Below, piece after piece: positions 9,607 through 18,424 of a DNA stretch of 64,000 bases; the first letter of the stretch is position 1, and each line of letters opens with the position of its first letter. Below the pieces are notes generated by a model that had not been told where the DNA came from, ran no database searches, and saw nothing but the letters and a program-made list of their open reading frames with translations. Source of the DNA: an uncultured Eubacteriales bacterium (lineage in GTDB: Bacteria; Bacillota; Clostridia; Peptostreptococcales; Anaerovoracaceae); contig CAJTYS010000019.1 in assembly GCA_910583765.1 (NCBI GenBank), forward strand, positions 9,442 through 73,441, written 5' to 3'. A program made the position numbers and the translations under genes.

Positions 9607-11205
9607 TTAGAAAATTTTTGCTGGATCCTGTTTCTTTCCCCAGACTGTCAATAGGATTCCCAGGATGCCTGACGCGATGGTCAGACATTTGATGGCAGTG
9701 ATGAAAGTATCAAAGATTCCTGGCGAACCGTAGCTTTCCGCATATGCTGCCGGATCCTCGTACCAAGGGAAAAAGAAGATGGCGATGATCCCCAGGATAG
9801 CCCACATGATCAGGATCACCCCTGTCCTTGTAATGTCTCCAGGCGCCAGCTTTGTCTTTGGATTCATTGGGTATTTTTCTGCGTTGATCTCCGTCATTCC
9901 GCCATAAAGCTTTTTGATGATGATATAAGCCACTGGCCCGCTGATCACGCCGATGATCCCAAAGAGGAAATAATCCGTTCCATTCAGGTACAGCGCGATA
10001 AGGCCAATGAGAAACGGCACGGAGCTGTAAGCAATGAACGCGCCATCGCTCACCTTTAATTTAAACGGCCCATCCGGGTGGGTTTTCCTGGTTCTTCTCA
10101 GGATTCCGGAAATCTGGGTCAGGCTGGAAGCAAAAATGCTCATGGTCACGGTAATGATCACCAGCTGGGAAAAGTTGAACTGGCAAATGATGAAGGACAC
10201 GATGGCCACGCTCAATACGCCCACGTAAGGAACGCCCCGTTTTTTGTCGCACTTCACCAGAAATCTCGGGCAAAGGTTGTCCGCCGCCATAACAAAGAAC
10301 CCTCTGGATGTGGACGCGATGTAACCGTTAAATAGTGACACATTTGACAATACCGCCACGATCAGGAAAAAGCTAAAGAAAATCGTTCCTCCATATTCTC
10401 TTGCCACGTCAACATAGGAAACACCTTCAGACCCCCAGCTTTCCCACTGTCCTATGGACGAAAGGCCCGCGCAGGTAGGAATGATGTAGGTTAAAATGAT
10501 CAGTGGTATGGCGATCATCAAGGCCTTTGGAATGATCTGCGGTTTTTCCAATTCCTCACTCATAATGGACATGGCCTCCATACCACCATACATCCACATG
10601 CCAATAGCCAGCCCATACCCAATACTTTCGATCAAGCTCTGTCCTTCTGGGATAAATGGCTGCACCGGCGACTGGTTGTAGTGGGCGAATCCTAAAATCG
10701 CCACGATCGCGAAGGCGACCAGGATGCTGATAGAAATGATGGTATTGACAATGGCCACATCCTTGATTCCCCGCAGATTGATGATGGTAAAAACAACGAT
10801 GAACGCGATCTTTACCATATATTCCTGGGTACCGTTCAAATGAAAGGCGCTGGCCATGTAGTTAGAGGCTAGGACCACATAGGTGACAGTGTTAAAATAG
10901 CCGCCTAGCGTCCTCCACCATCCCATTTGGAATCCCCAGAATTCGCCGCAGGTTTCCTGGACCCATTTGTAAGGCCCGCCTTCCGCGGGTATGGCAGAGC
11001 CCATTTCCGCGCAGACGAATGCCTGAGGATAGGCCCAGACCAAAGGGATCACGATGAGCATGACCATGCAAAGACCTGGCCCCACGCTGGGAACCATGTC
11101 TTCAATTCCGTAAGCTCCGGCAGCAGTCAGAGAGTAAATCGTCCCGACTATGGCCAAAAGTCCGACTTTGTGGCGTTTCAGCCCTGTGTTGGATAAATCG
11201 TTCAT
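9607..11205 (-). CDS. APC superfamily amino acid permease
   Basis: A 532-residue integral membrane transporter with about 12 to 14 hydrophobic segments. The first helices carry the APC-type GTIYSLTAAGAYGIEDMV and IPAEGGPYKWVQ motifs typical of amino acid/polyamine/organocation permeases. The start at 11205 is chosen because GGAGGA lies just upstream; the longer frame to 11277 would have no ribosome binding site. It is the first gene of the minus-strand cluster that continues through the M28 peptidase into uronate catabolism. The palindrome at 11263-11276 sits in its promoter region, facing a divergent GntR gene, so induction by its substrate through that regulator is likely. Confidence 0.87.
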   Translation of the reverse strand: MNDLSNTGLKRHKVGLLAIVGTIYSLTAAGAYGIEDMVPSVGPGLCMVMLIVIPLVWAYPQAFVCAEMGSAIPAEGGPYKWVQETCGEFWGFQMGWWRTLGGYFNTVTYVVLASNYMASAFHLNGTQEYMVKIAFIVVFTIINLRGIKDVAIVNTIISISILVAFAIVAILGFAHYNQSPVQPFIPEGQSLIESIGYGLAIGMWMYGGMEAMSIMSEELEKPQIIPKALMIAIPLIILTYIIPTCAGLSSIGQWESWGSEGVSYVDVAREYGGTIFFSFFLIVAVLSNVSLFNGYIASTSRGFFVMAADNLCPRFLVKCDKKRGVPYVGVLSVAIVSFIICQFNFSQLVIITVTMSIFASSLTQISGILRRTRKTHPDGPFKLKVSDGAFIAYSSVPFLIGLIALYLNGTDYFLFGIIGVISGPVAYIIIKKLYGGMTEINAEKYPMNPKTKLAPGDITRTGVILIMWAILGIIAIFFFPWYEDPAAYAESYGSPGIFDTFITAIKCLTIASGILGILLTVWGKKQDPAKIF

Positions 11206-11262
11206 ATCTTCCTCCATGATGTAAAATAGTGAAAACTGCTTGTTGCATATTTTTAATATATA

Positions 11263-11276
11263 TGTTGTATACAACA
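11263..11276. promoter_or_regulatory. Perfect palindromic operator TGTTGTATACAACA, likely GntR/FCD site
   Basis: A perfect 14-base palindrome 58 bases upstream of the permease start and 240 bases upstream of the divergent GntR gene. TTGTATACAA-type palindromes are typical of FCD-subgroup GntR regulators. It overlaps the plausible permease promoter, so repression by occlusion is the simplest model. Confidence 0.6.
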
Positions 11277-11357
11277 CCCTTTTGTCGTTATTGTAACTTT
11301 CTGAAAACCGTTTGTCAACTATATTTTTTTCCGAATCCGCGCAAACTTTTATATTTT

Positions 11358-11386
11358 TTGAACCATTTTTCCTAAAATTGTAGTAT
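11358..11386 (+). promoter_or_regulatory. Promoter of the GntR gene
   Basis: TTGAAC (11358-11363) and TAGTAT (11381-11386) with a 17-base spacer, followed by a leader of about 120 bases before the GntR start. Confidence 0.5.
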
Positions 11387-11516
11387 ACTGCTCTTGACCG
11401 GACAAAATCAGAGGAACATTTTAAGGGATAAAGTCAGATTGGCCGGTTCTTTTTCAGAAGTGGATTTTATTGATATCCCTACCTACATAAAAAACAACGT
11501 GAAATAAAGGACAGTT

Positions 11517-12161
11517 ATGCCAAAAGAAAGTTTGAAAGACAAAGCGTATCATTTTATAAAGGCAAAAATCGTGCATTGCGAATACGCGCCCAACTCATTT
11601 TTAAATGAAACCATGCTCATGGAAGAGGTCGGCTCTAGCCGGACGCCTATTCGGGAGGCCCTGAGCAAGCTGGAACAGGAAAATCTGGTGAAGATCATGC
11701 CCAAAAGAGGGGTCATGGTGTCGGATCTATCTTTGAATGAGATCAGCATGATCTTTGAAACCAGGATCTTAATCGAGCCCTATATCATCGCCCATTATGG
11801 CCAGTTTGTGCCCGCTGACATCCTTTCTTCCATGAAAGAGACCTTCGCGCTCAAGAATTTGTCTCTGATTTCCGCAAAAGAAATCTATACCAAGGATGAT
11901 CAGTTTCACAAGCTGCTTGTGGATTCCAGCAAGAACACCTATTTTATGCGGGCCATGGACAATATCTACAATCAGAGCTATCGACTGCGGGTCATGACGG
12001 GAAACCGCATGCAGGAGCGCATTTTGAATTCTAACAACGAGCATGTGGATATCATCGAATTGATGTTGGAGCAGGACTTTGAAAAAGCATCCATCGCGCT
12101 CAAGTCTCATTTGGAAAAGTCCAGAGAGGCTAGTTTTTCAAACTTTATCAGCAATTATTAA
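11517..12161 (+). CDS. GntR family transcriptional regulator, FCD subgroup
   Basis: A 214-residue DNA-binding repressor. The N-terminal winged helix-turn-helix includes the GntR signature SSRTPIREALSKLEQENLVKI (about residues 39-59); the remaining all-helical region is an FCD ligand domain with conserved metal-binding His residues (FHKLLVDSSKN and a C-terminal SHLEKSRE). It diverges from the permease-peptidase-uronate cluster, and its probable operator is the TGTTGTATACAACA palindrome between them. FCD regulators usually sense organic acids, sugar acids or amino acids, in keeping with that cluster. AAAGGA precedes the ATG. Confidence 0.88.
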   Translation: MPKESLKDKAYHFIKAKIVHCEYAPNSFLNETMLMEEVGSSRTPIREALSKLEQENLVKIMPKRGVMVSDLSLNEISMIFETRILIEPYIIAHYGQFVPADILSSMKETFALKNLSLISAKEIYTKDDQFHKLLVDSSKNTYFMRAMDNIYNQSYRLRVMTGNRMQERILNSNNEHVDIIELMLEQDFEKASIALKSHLEKSREASFSNFISNY

Positions 12162-12188
12162 GGATCATGACATATAGAGGATCACACC

Positions 12189-12917
12189 ATGGAAACCACA
12201 ATGAATCACACAAAAAAACGAAAGAAAAAATCGAGGAAAGGCTTTTGGGCGCTCCTGATCGTTGACTTTTTGCTGGTCCTGCTCATCTGCGGGTCCGTGG
12301 CTCTTGGCTACTACGCGATCCAGGAATTCGTCCAGCGGGTGGATGCGAGGGAAGTGGCCTCTGTCCAGGCCATGTACCAGGAATCCACAGAAGTGAACAT
12401 CCCCAACGCGCTTCGCAATTACACGGCAAAGCGGCTAACCAAGCAGGAATCCATTCCCGCTTACTCCATTTCTCAGATCTATCAGCTGGACCTGCGTGAG
12501 CCCAGTGGAGTGACAGCCGCGGATCTGAAGCTGGTCACCAGCAAAGGCCTAGTGGGGCTGGAGGACGCGTTTGTCAACGCAGAAGAAAAGTACGGAGTCA
12601 ACTGCGTGTTCCTCATGTCCATCGCCTCCCTGGAAAGCGCCAAAGGAACCATGATGTTCCGTCCCAACAACATGTTCGGCTATGGAAGGACCGGTTTTTC
12701 CTCCAAGGCCGAAGGCATCAATGTGGTGGCAAAAGGCCTTTCCTCCCGCTATCTCAACCCGGGCGGCGGGCTCTACGGCGGCAGCCCCACTGTCAAGGGC
12801 GTGAATAAACGCTACGCTGCCAATCCACAGTGGTACGCCAAGGTCGGCAATTACATGCAGGAATATTACGCGGTCATCAGCAAACGGCACAACGAGGCTC
12901 TCAGCAAATTCAAATAA
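12189..12917 (+). CDS. Membrane-anchored glucosaminidase-domain protein
   Basis: A 242-residue protein starting with a Lys/Arg-rich tail (about residues 6-17) and one strong transmembrane segment (about 19-43, FWALLIVDFLLVLLICGSVALG), followed by an extracellular glucosaminidase-like domain (about 110-240). ESAKGTMMF contains the conserved catalytic Glu, and NMFGYG and the YGGSPTV/NKRYA segments match endo-beta-N-acetylglucosaminidases of the LytG/FlgJ kind. It probably trims peptidoglycan at the cell surface. GAGG lies eight bases before the ATG. It follows the GntR gene by 27 bases but is not obviously related to it in function. Confidence 0.78.
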   Translation: METTMNHTKKRKKKSRKGFWALLIVDFLLVLLICGSVALGYYAIQEFVQRVDAREVASVQAMYQESTEVNIPNALRNYTAKRLTKQESIPAYSISQIYQLDLREPSGVTAADLKLVTSKGLVGLEDAFVNAEEKYGVNCVFLMSIASLESAKGTMMFRPNNMFGYGRTGFSSKAEGINVVAKGLSSRYLNPGGGLYGGSPTVKGVNKRYAANPQWYAKVGNYMQEYYAVISKRHNEALSKFK

Positions 12918-13065
12918 CATGGCTTGAATTGCCGCACCATTCTCTGTGTCTCGCCCCTGCGTCATCTACGGATTGTCGCTACCGCCTGCTTTTTGGACGC
13001 ATTGTTTAGAGCCTGTTATTTCAGGCCCCGGGTTTTAGAAAGGAACGATATTAAAGGAAAGCTCT

Positions 13066-14070
13066 ATGTTCGGTGAAATTTTCTTCTTTACCTATATTTT
13101 TGCGGGTTTCGCAGGGCTGCTGGCCATCCTGCTAGCTGTTTTGCTATCCAAATATTGGACCTCCAGCAACAAACAGCTCTTGGCCGCTGTCCGCGACTTC
13201 ATGATCTGCACGGCTGTCATGGATGGCCTTTATTTTTATATGAACTATCTATTTTTGAAAACCGGCATCTACACCACCCAACCTGTCCTGCGGGTTTTGG
13301 ACAGCTTCACCTTCATTGGACAAGCTTATTTCTGGTCCGCCTATATCCGAGAAAAATGCCAGCTGTCCCAGCCTCGGCGCAGACGCATGTGGATCATCAC
13401 TCTCGCCTTGTGCGGCGGCTGCCTGCTCACCAACCTGGCAAGCTATGGCTTTCTCATGGATGATTATTACTTTGTTTCCCCCGGACCTATGCGCGTCCTT
13501 TCTATGATTATCGAAGTCCTGCTCTGCCTTTCCCTTACCTTCATCATCATTTGGCATCTTTTGAAAGCCCTGGACGAACTGGTCCAGAAAAAGATTCGGG
13601 CCTTTGTCACCATCCTTTCTATCTTGATCATAGGGGACAATCTGCTGAACTCTTTTAATGTGCTGCAATTGATCACCGGCAGTTCTCCGCCTTCCAGCCA
13701 TTTTCCCCTTGACTTCACGGTGATTTTCATTTTTTTGATCAATGTGTTCACCATCCTTTTGATCTATCAAGAAGATTTTCGGGCACTTTTCCACACAAAT
13801 GGGGATATGTCTGTGGAAAATGTGGAAAACGATATCCAAGGCCGTTTAGATCTGATCGCCCAATCACACGGACTGACCCAGCGGGAACGGGAAGTCCTGG
13901 AACTTGCCTATGAAGGGCTGACCAATCCTGAAATTGCCGAAGAGCTGGTCATATCCAAATACACAGTAAAGCGTCATATGCACAATATCTTTGAAAAGCT
14001 TGATATTTCAACGAGAATGGAACTGGTCCACCTGGTTGGTCCGGGAAATGGTCCAAGTGGACGATTGTAA
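13066..14070 (+). CDS. Membrane LuxR-type transcriptional regulator, copy 1
   Basis: A 334-residue protein with about seven hydrophobic segments over residues 1-240 and a C-terminal LuxR/GerE helix-turn-helix (about 260-330: LTQREREVLELAYEGLTNPEIAEELVISKYTVKRHMHNIFEKL shows the full recognition-helix pattern). It lacks a receiver domain, so the membrane part is presumably the sensor. Its paralogue at 17200 shares the same IFAGFAG and RDFM segments. Both are followed directly by an M28 peptidase lipoprotein, which suggests that each controls its adjacent peptidase. AAAGG upstream supports the ATG. The signal sensed is unknown. Confidence 0.82.
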   Translation: MFGEIFFFTYIFAGFAGLLAILLAVLLSKYWTSSNKQLLAAVRDFMICTAVMDGLYFYMNYLFLKTGIYTTQPVLRVLDSFTFIGQAYFWSAYIREKCQLSQPRRRRMWIITLALCGGCLLTNLASYGFLMDDYYFVSPGPMRVLSMIIEVLLCLSLTFIIIWHLLKALDELVQKKIRAFVTILSILIIGDNLLNSFNVLQLITGSSPPSSHFPLDFTVIFIFLINVFTILLIYQEDFRALFHTNGDMSVENVENDIQGRLDLIAQSHGLTQREREVLELAYEGLTNPEIAEELVISKYTVKRHMHNIFEKLDISTRMELVHLVGPGNGPSGRL

Positions 14071-14154
14071 TTTTCTCCGAAAAAGAGTAGAAGTGAAAGA
14101 GTAGTCAGAAGATTACTTTAATTTTCACCACTCATGAACTGGAAGGAGAAAAAA

Positions 14155-16362
14155 ATGAAACAAAGGTGGAGAAAGCTAACTTGTCTCGCTGCAGTTGTAG
14201 CTCTTATTTTTGCCCTGACTGCCTGCGGCGGCAGCGAAAAAAGCGAAAAGCCAAGTTCCCAGCTTTCCATGGCCTCAGCTGTGGAAAAGTATGTGGAAAA
14301 AGTTGACCAGGAATACGCATATGGAATTGCGAAGACCCTGGCCTATGATGAGACTTATCTCTCAAACAAGCTGGGATGGCGGACTTCAGGCTCTGATGCG
14401 GAACACAAGGCTGCCGATTATCTGGCAGATGAAATGGGAAATCTGGGTTTAGAGGATGTGGAAAAAGTTCCGGTCACTGTGGATAAGTGGCAATTTAACG
14501 ATGCTTCCCTTACAATAGAAGGAACCGACATCGACATCATGCCCGCTTCCTATGCTACCAACGGAACAAACAAGGAAGGGCTCACGGCGGAAATCGTTGA
14601 TGTTGGCGGCGGCACTGCCGCTGAATACGCGGAGAAAGATGTAGAGGGCAAGATCGTCCTGGCTGGCGTGGATCAGTGGAACGTGGCCTGGATCAATGAA
14701 TACATGAACGAAGCCGCGCTTCACGGCGCAGCGGCCATTGTTACTTATGACACCGGCGGTTACGCCACTTACTCCGATGACATGATCAACATGCAGGATC
14801 TCTGCGCAGAAGACGTGATGCCTTGCGTCAGCATCAGCAAGAATCAGTACAAGGAACTGGCCAAAGCCATGAAAGGCGGAAAGACGAAAGCCACTTTAAA
14901 AGTTGACAATGTGATGGAGCCGGACAAGGGCACCAGCTACAATGTGGTGGGCAAGATCAAAGGCAAGGCTTCTGATCAACAGATCGTTGTGTCCGGTCAC
15001 TATGATGTGTTTTTCAATGGTTTCCAAGATGACAGCTGCGCCATTGGCCTAGTTTTGGCCATGGCAAAAGGCATGAAGGATTCCGGCTACACTCCTGAAA
15101 ACGACATTGTTTTCGTTGCTCACGGATCAGAAGAATGGGGTGCCATCGGCAGCCAGTTCGACTGGACCACCGGCGCATGGGAAATGATCAACAACGCTCA
15201 CCCGGAATGGGCTGGAAAGACTCTGGCCATGATCAATTTTGAGCTTCCTGCTCTTTATGATGATGCGAAGCAAATGCAGATCAGCTGCGTGCCGGAATTC
15301 GCCCCTCTTGTGAAGGACCTTGTGGAAACTTCCGGATTAGTGGCTGAGCCGGTCAATGACATTTATCCAAAAGGCATCAGTTCGGAAACTCTGGGCTGCA
15401 GCACCATGGAGGACGGCGTCTCTTATCGGGCTTCCGGCGTGCCTTCCTTCATCAACGTGCTTGGCTCGCAGGATGGAGAAAAGGGCTGGATGCAGCAGCG
15501 TTACCACACAGTGGCCGATGACGAGGGCACTTATAACGCTGATGTGATGACCACAAACTTGAACACCTATGGAACTCTGGCCATTTATTTGGATCAGACA
15601 CCGGCATTGCAGCTGGATCTTACGAAAACCTGTGATGACCTGGACAAAGCGCTCAATGAAGACATAGCTGCTGCGGCAGGAGCGGACGCCGCGGCTTACA
15701 AACAGGCGGCAGCTGATCTCCGGACCGCGGCGGAAGGCCTGAACGCCAAGATCAAGGATATCAATGACCGTTATGAGAAGGCAGTGGCAGACGGCGCGTC
15801 TTCGGAAAACGTGGAGGCCATTCGCGCAGAGGGCAAGGCACTGAATCAGGAAACCCTGAAAGCCTTCCAATCTGTGCAGGATGACTTTATCGGCATCATC
15901 GACACATCTGTGGTCGCTGTCAGGCATCTGGCTTATCAAAACAACGTCCAAGTGATTTCAGCCATTAACGCAGCTCTGGAGGAGAATAACCTTTTCGATG
16001 AAAAGGAAGAAACTGGAGCGCTGGACATGGCCTGGCAGATTAATGGCGGCAGTGAATCCAGCTACTATACTTTCAGCCCGCAGACCTGCAAAGAATCCAA
16101 ACGGACTTTACAGGAAGATACCAACAAAGGCAATGTTTTCTGGGGGACTGGAAAAGGCGCGAAGCTGGCGGATACTTACAAAGCCACGACTTCCCTGCTG
16201 CAAAAAGCGGCGGCTCTGGAAGCTGGCGAGAAAGTGACTTATGATGATGAGATCGCCATTTACGCAAAAGCGATCAAGCAGCAGCAGAAAGGTCTCAAGG
16301 ACACCATGACAGCGGAGACAGAAGCCATGAAATCCCTGGCGCAGCAGATTTCGGCGCTGTGA
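14155..16362 (+). CDS. M28 family peptidase lipoprotein, copy 1
   Basis: A 735-residue exported zinc peptidase. The N-terminus is a lipoprotein signal: basic MKQRWRK, hydrophobic core, lipobox LTAC with the lipidated Cys near residue 24. A PA-type domain (about 130-250) is inserted in the M28 catalytic domain, whose ligands are visible (SGHYD, FQDD, HGSEEWG, STMEDGVSYRASGVPS, RYHTVADD). The last ~230 residues are Ala/Lys/Glu-rich and helical. The start is set by AAGGAG six bases upstream; an ATG seven codons earlier lacks a site. It should digest peptides outside the cell, feeding amino acid fermentation. It lies 85 bases downstream of a membrane LuxR regulator. Confidence 0.87.
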   Translation: MKQRWRKLTCLAAVVALIFALTACGGSEKSEKPSSQLSMASAVEKYVEKVDQEYAYGIAKTLAYDETYLSNKLGWRTSGSDAEHKAADYLADEMGNLGLEDVEKVPVTVDKWQFNDASLTIEGTDIDIMPASYATNGTNKEGLTAEIVDVGGGTAAEYAEKDVEGKIVLAGVDQWNVAWINEYMNEAALHGAAAIVTYDTGGYATYSDDMINMQDLCAEDVMPCVSISKNQYKELAKAMKGGKTKATLKVDNVMEPDKGTSYNVVGKIKGKASDQQIVVSGHYDVFFNGFQDDSCAIGLVLAMAKGMKDSGYTPENDIVFVAHGSEEWGAIGSQFDWTTGAWEMINNAHPEWAGKTLAMINFELPALYDDAKQMQISCVPEFAPLVKDLVETSGLVAEPVNDIYPKGISSETLGCSTMEDGVSYRASGVPSFINVLGSQDGEKGWMQQRYHTVADDEGTYNADVMTTNLNTYGTLAIYLDQTPALQLDLTKTCDDLDKALNEDIAAAAGADAAAYKQAAADLRTAAEGLNAKIKDINDRYEKAVADGASSENVEAIRAEGKALNQETLKAFQSVQDDFIGIIDTSVVAVRHLAYQNNVQVISAINAALEENNLFDEKEETGALDMAWQINGGSESSYYTFSPQTCKESKRTLQEDTNKGNVFWGTGKGAKLADTYKATTSLLQKAAALEAGEKVTYDDEIAIYAKAIKQQQKGLKDTMTAETEAMKSLAQQISAL

Positions 16363-16398
16363 CGCAGTAGGATCTATTTGAATTGAAAAGCAAAGACG

Positions 16399-16436
16399 GG
16401 CCCAAAGCCGAGGGATCGGTATTTGGGCTCGCCTTT
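16399..16436 (+). terminator. Possible terminator after M28 peptidase copy 1
   Basis: GCCCAAA (16400-16406) can pair with TTTGGGC (16422-16428), followed by the short T-stretch CTTTT. The stem is moderate and the T-run weak. Confidence 0.35.
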
Positions 16437-16451
16437 TGATTTCTAAGGTGA

Positions 16452-16721
16452 TTATCTGTCACCATAATGTCCCCGACAATGCGCAATATAAATTCGGCCA
16501 TCTTCCATGTGATAGACCAAACGGTCCTTCTCATTAATACGGCGGCTGAACTCTCCTTGAAGATCACCAGAAAGGGGCTCTGGCTTACCAATCCCCGCTA
16601 TGCACCCGTTGCGTTCGATGTCTTTGATCAATTGGTTGATTCGCCTTATTGTTTTCTTATCCTGTGACTGCCAATAAAGATAATCTTCCCAGGCATCATC
16701 AGACCATATCTTTTCAGTCAT
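16452..16721 (-). CDS. yoeB: YoeB/Txe family toxin endoribonuclease
   Basis: An 89-residue ribosome-dependent mRNA interferase. Family features are clear: KIWSDDAWEDYLYWQSQDKKTIRRIN at the start, GIGKPEPLSGDLQGEFSRRIN in the middle and the terminal HCRGHYGDR with the catalytic His and Tyr. The ATG overlaps the end of the antitoxin gene by eight bases, the usual antitoxin-first arrangement. Chromosomal copies of this kind are stress modules. This pair sits between the two LuxR/M28 modules. Confidence 0.93.
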   Translation of the reverse strand: MTEKIWSDDAWEDYLYWQSQDKKTIRRINQLIKDIERNGCIAGIGKPEPLSGDLQGEFSRRINEKDRLVYHMEDGRIYIAHCRGHYGDR

Positions 16722-16983
16722 CGTCCACCTCGATCAGCTCATGCGCAGAACCTTTTCCCGCACGGAGTTCCTGAACGGATTTTTTTACATAAGCAAGATT
16801 TGTTTTAGAGAAAAACGGATCAGATGCCTGTGTGATTTCAAATGGAATACGATTTTCCCGCAGCACTGCTTTTACAAAAAGATTGATCGCAGTTGATGTG
16901 TTCAAACCCACATTAGAGCAAAAAGCATCGAAGTTAGCCTTATCTCGTTCATCTACCCTAGCGGTAAGTGTTGCCTGTGACAT
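16714..16983 (-). CDS. relB: RelB/DinJ family antitoxin
   Basis: An 89-residue antitoxin with an N-terminal ribbon-helix-helix (SQATLTARVDERDKANFDAFCSNVGLN, then STAINLFVKAVLREN) that should bind the operator, and a C-terminal tail that wraps the YoeB toxin. Start 16983 is preferred because GAGGAG lies just upstream; the longer frame to 17067 would cross the promoter. It is translationally coupled to yoeB. Autorepression is expected at the inverted repeat in its promoter. Confidence 0.9.
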   Translation of the reverse strand: MSQATLTARVDERDKANFDAFCSNVGLNTSTAINLFVKAVLRENRIPFEITQASDPFFSKTNLAYVKKSVQELRAGKGSAHELIEVDDD

Positions 16984-17017
16984 AAAAACATCTCCTCTCT
17001 GTGTTCTAATTGTCATT

Positions 17018-17046
17018 ATTATAATGCTATTGTATGCATATAGCAA
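17018..17046 (-). promoter_or_regulatory. Promoter and operator of the relB-yoeB pair
   Basis: On the minus strand TTGCTA (17041-17046), a 17-base spacer and a perfect TATAAT (17018-17023). An inverted repeat, TGCTAT (17025-17030) and ATAGCA (17040-17045), lies within the spacer and -35 box, where an autorepressing RelB complex would bind. Confidence 0.7.
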
Positions 17047-17199
17047 GCAGTTATAACATAAATTCAATGAAAATGTTCTAATACCAATGGTAAATGCCCA
17101 ACTTGCAGTTTATCATTGCCTCATAGATTTTAATTATGGTTTCAGCGGTAATTCATGGTATAATGAATGCATTGAGGAATTTTGGAATGAGGAAACGAT

Positions 17200-18192
17200 A
17201 TGTTTGTTGATGAATTGCTGTTTTTCATGTATATATTTGCGGGATTCGCAGGCGTTCTGGCGATTTTGATGGTCCTGCTGCTGATCAAGTACCGGCATTC
17301 CGGCAATCAGCGGCTGTTAAGATCCATCCGCGATTTTATGCTGTGCACTGTGCTGATCGACTTTATCTATTTTTATTTTACATATTATGAATTGAAATAT
17401 AATGAGAACGCAGTGACAATGGTCGTGCGCGTGCTGGATATGTGCGCCTTTATCGGACAAGTATACTTTTGGACCACCTATATGCGTGAAAAAAGCCTCT
17501 TCAAAGAAGATCGTTATAAGGCGATGAACACTGCGTCCTTCGTCCTAATAGCCCTATGTATCCTGCTTGCTATCGTATCCTATGGTTCTATGATGGATGA
17601 TTATTATCTGCCCAAAGACGGTATAAATAGGTATTTTCCTATCACAATTGAAATCATCATAGCGGTGATTCTAACGTTCATCGATCTGTGGTATCTGAAA
17701 ACCGCTCTGCCAGGGATCGCGCAAAAAACATGCAAACGGAACATCATACTGGTCTCTGTTTTTCTGACAGTCAACGGTATATGGAACGCAATACTTGTCA
17801 TTGGACTTCTGCTTGGAAAGCTGGGCGTTTTCGTAGGGTACACCATAGATCCTACTCCGATCTTCATCTTCATGACCAATATCCTCACCATCCTGCTGAT
17901 CAGAAGCGAAGACTTCACTGCTTTGTTCAAAGCCGAAGATCATCAAGAAAGCAATCTGGACAGCCTCACCGCGCAGATGGACGCTATCGCGGAGGCGCAT
18001 TTTCTTACCGAGCGCGAACGGGAAATCATGGAGCTGGCTTATCATAAAATGACCAATCCAGAGATCGCAGAAAAATTGTGCATCTCAAAATATACAGTAA
18101 AAAATCACATGCATCACATCTTTGAAAAGCTTGACGTTTCCACTAGAGCCGAACTAACTGCTCTGATCGATGGAACTGTCGCAGCATCATGA
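17200..18192 (+). CDS. Membrane LuxR-type transcriptional regulator, copy 2
   Basis: A 330-residue paralogue of the regulator at 13066: the same multi-pass N-terminal sensor (IFAGFAGVLAILMVLLLIKY; RDFMLCTVLID) and a C-terminal LuxR helix-turn-helix (LTEREREIMELAYHKMTNPEIAEKLCISKYTVKNHMHHIFEKL). GAGG with a seven-base spacing marks the ATG. It precedes the second M28 lipoprotein, but a good terminator hairpin at 18300-18327 separates the two, so the peptidase may have its own promoter or be attenuated. The ligand is unknown; by analogy with copy 1 it probably controls the neighbouring peptidase. Confidence 0.82.
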   Translation: MFVDELLFFMYIFAGFAGVLAILMVLLLIKYRHSGNQRLLRSIRDFMLCTVLIDFIYFYFTYYELKYNENAVTMVVRVLDMCAFIGQVYFWTTYMREKSLFKEDRYKAMNTASFVLIALCILLAIVSYGSMMDDYYLPKDGINRYFPITIEIIIAVILTFIDLWYLKTALPGIAQKTCKRNIILVSVFLTVNGIWNAILVIGLLLGKLGVFVGYTIDPTPIFIFMTNILTILLIRSEDFTALFKAEDHQESNLDSLTAQMDAIAEAHFLTEREREIMELAYHKMTNPEIAEKLCISKYTVKNHMHHIFEKLDVSTRAELTALIDGTVAAS

Positions 18193-18299
18193 AGCGGCCC
18201 CGCAGCCTTCTCGCCTCAAATCCGCAGCACTGATCGTTTCAGCTGAAAGCCTTGAATTTTCAATGTTATACGTCATGCGGCACTATGGAGCACTGTTAA

Positions 18300-18327
18300 A
18301 ATAGTCCTCTGTGGACTATTGTTTTTT
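18300..18327 (+). terminator. Intrinsic terminator between LuxR copy 2 and M28 peptidase copy 2
   Basis: AATAGTCC (18300-18307) and GGACTATT (18313-18320) form a perfect 8-bp stem with a five-base loop, followed by G and six T. Confidence 0.75.
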
Positions 18328-18424
18328 GCATGCGTTCAGCGTAAATTGTGAGTAATCAGAAAATTCAATTTTGGCATTCAGATCCAGCATGGATCTGCAA
18401 TCCGTCAAAGAGGGAGACGATATC

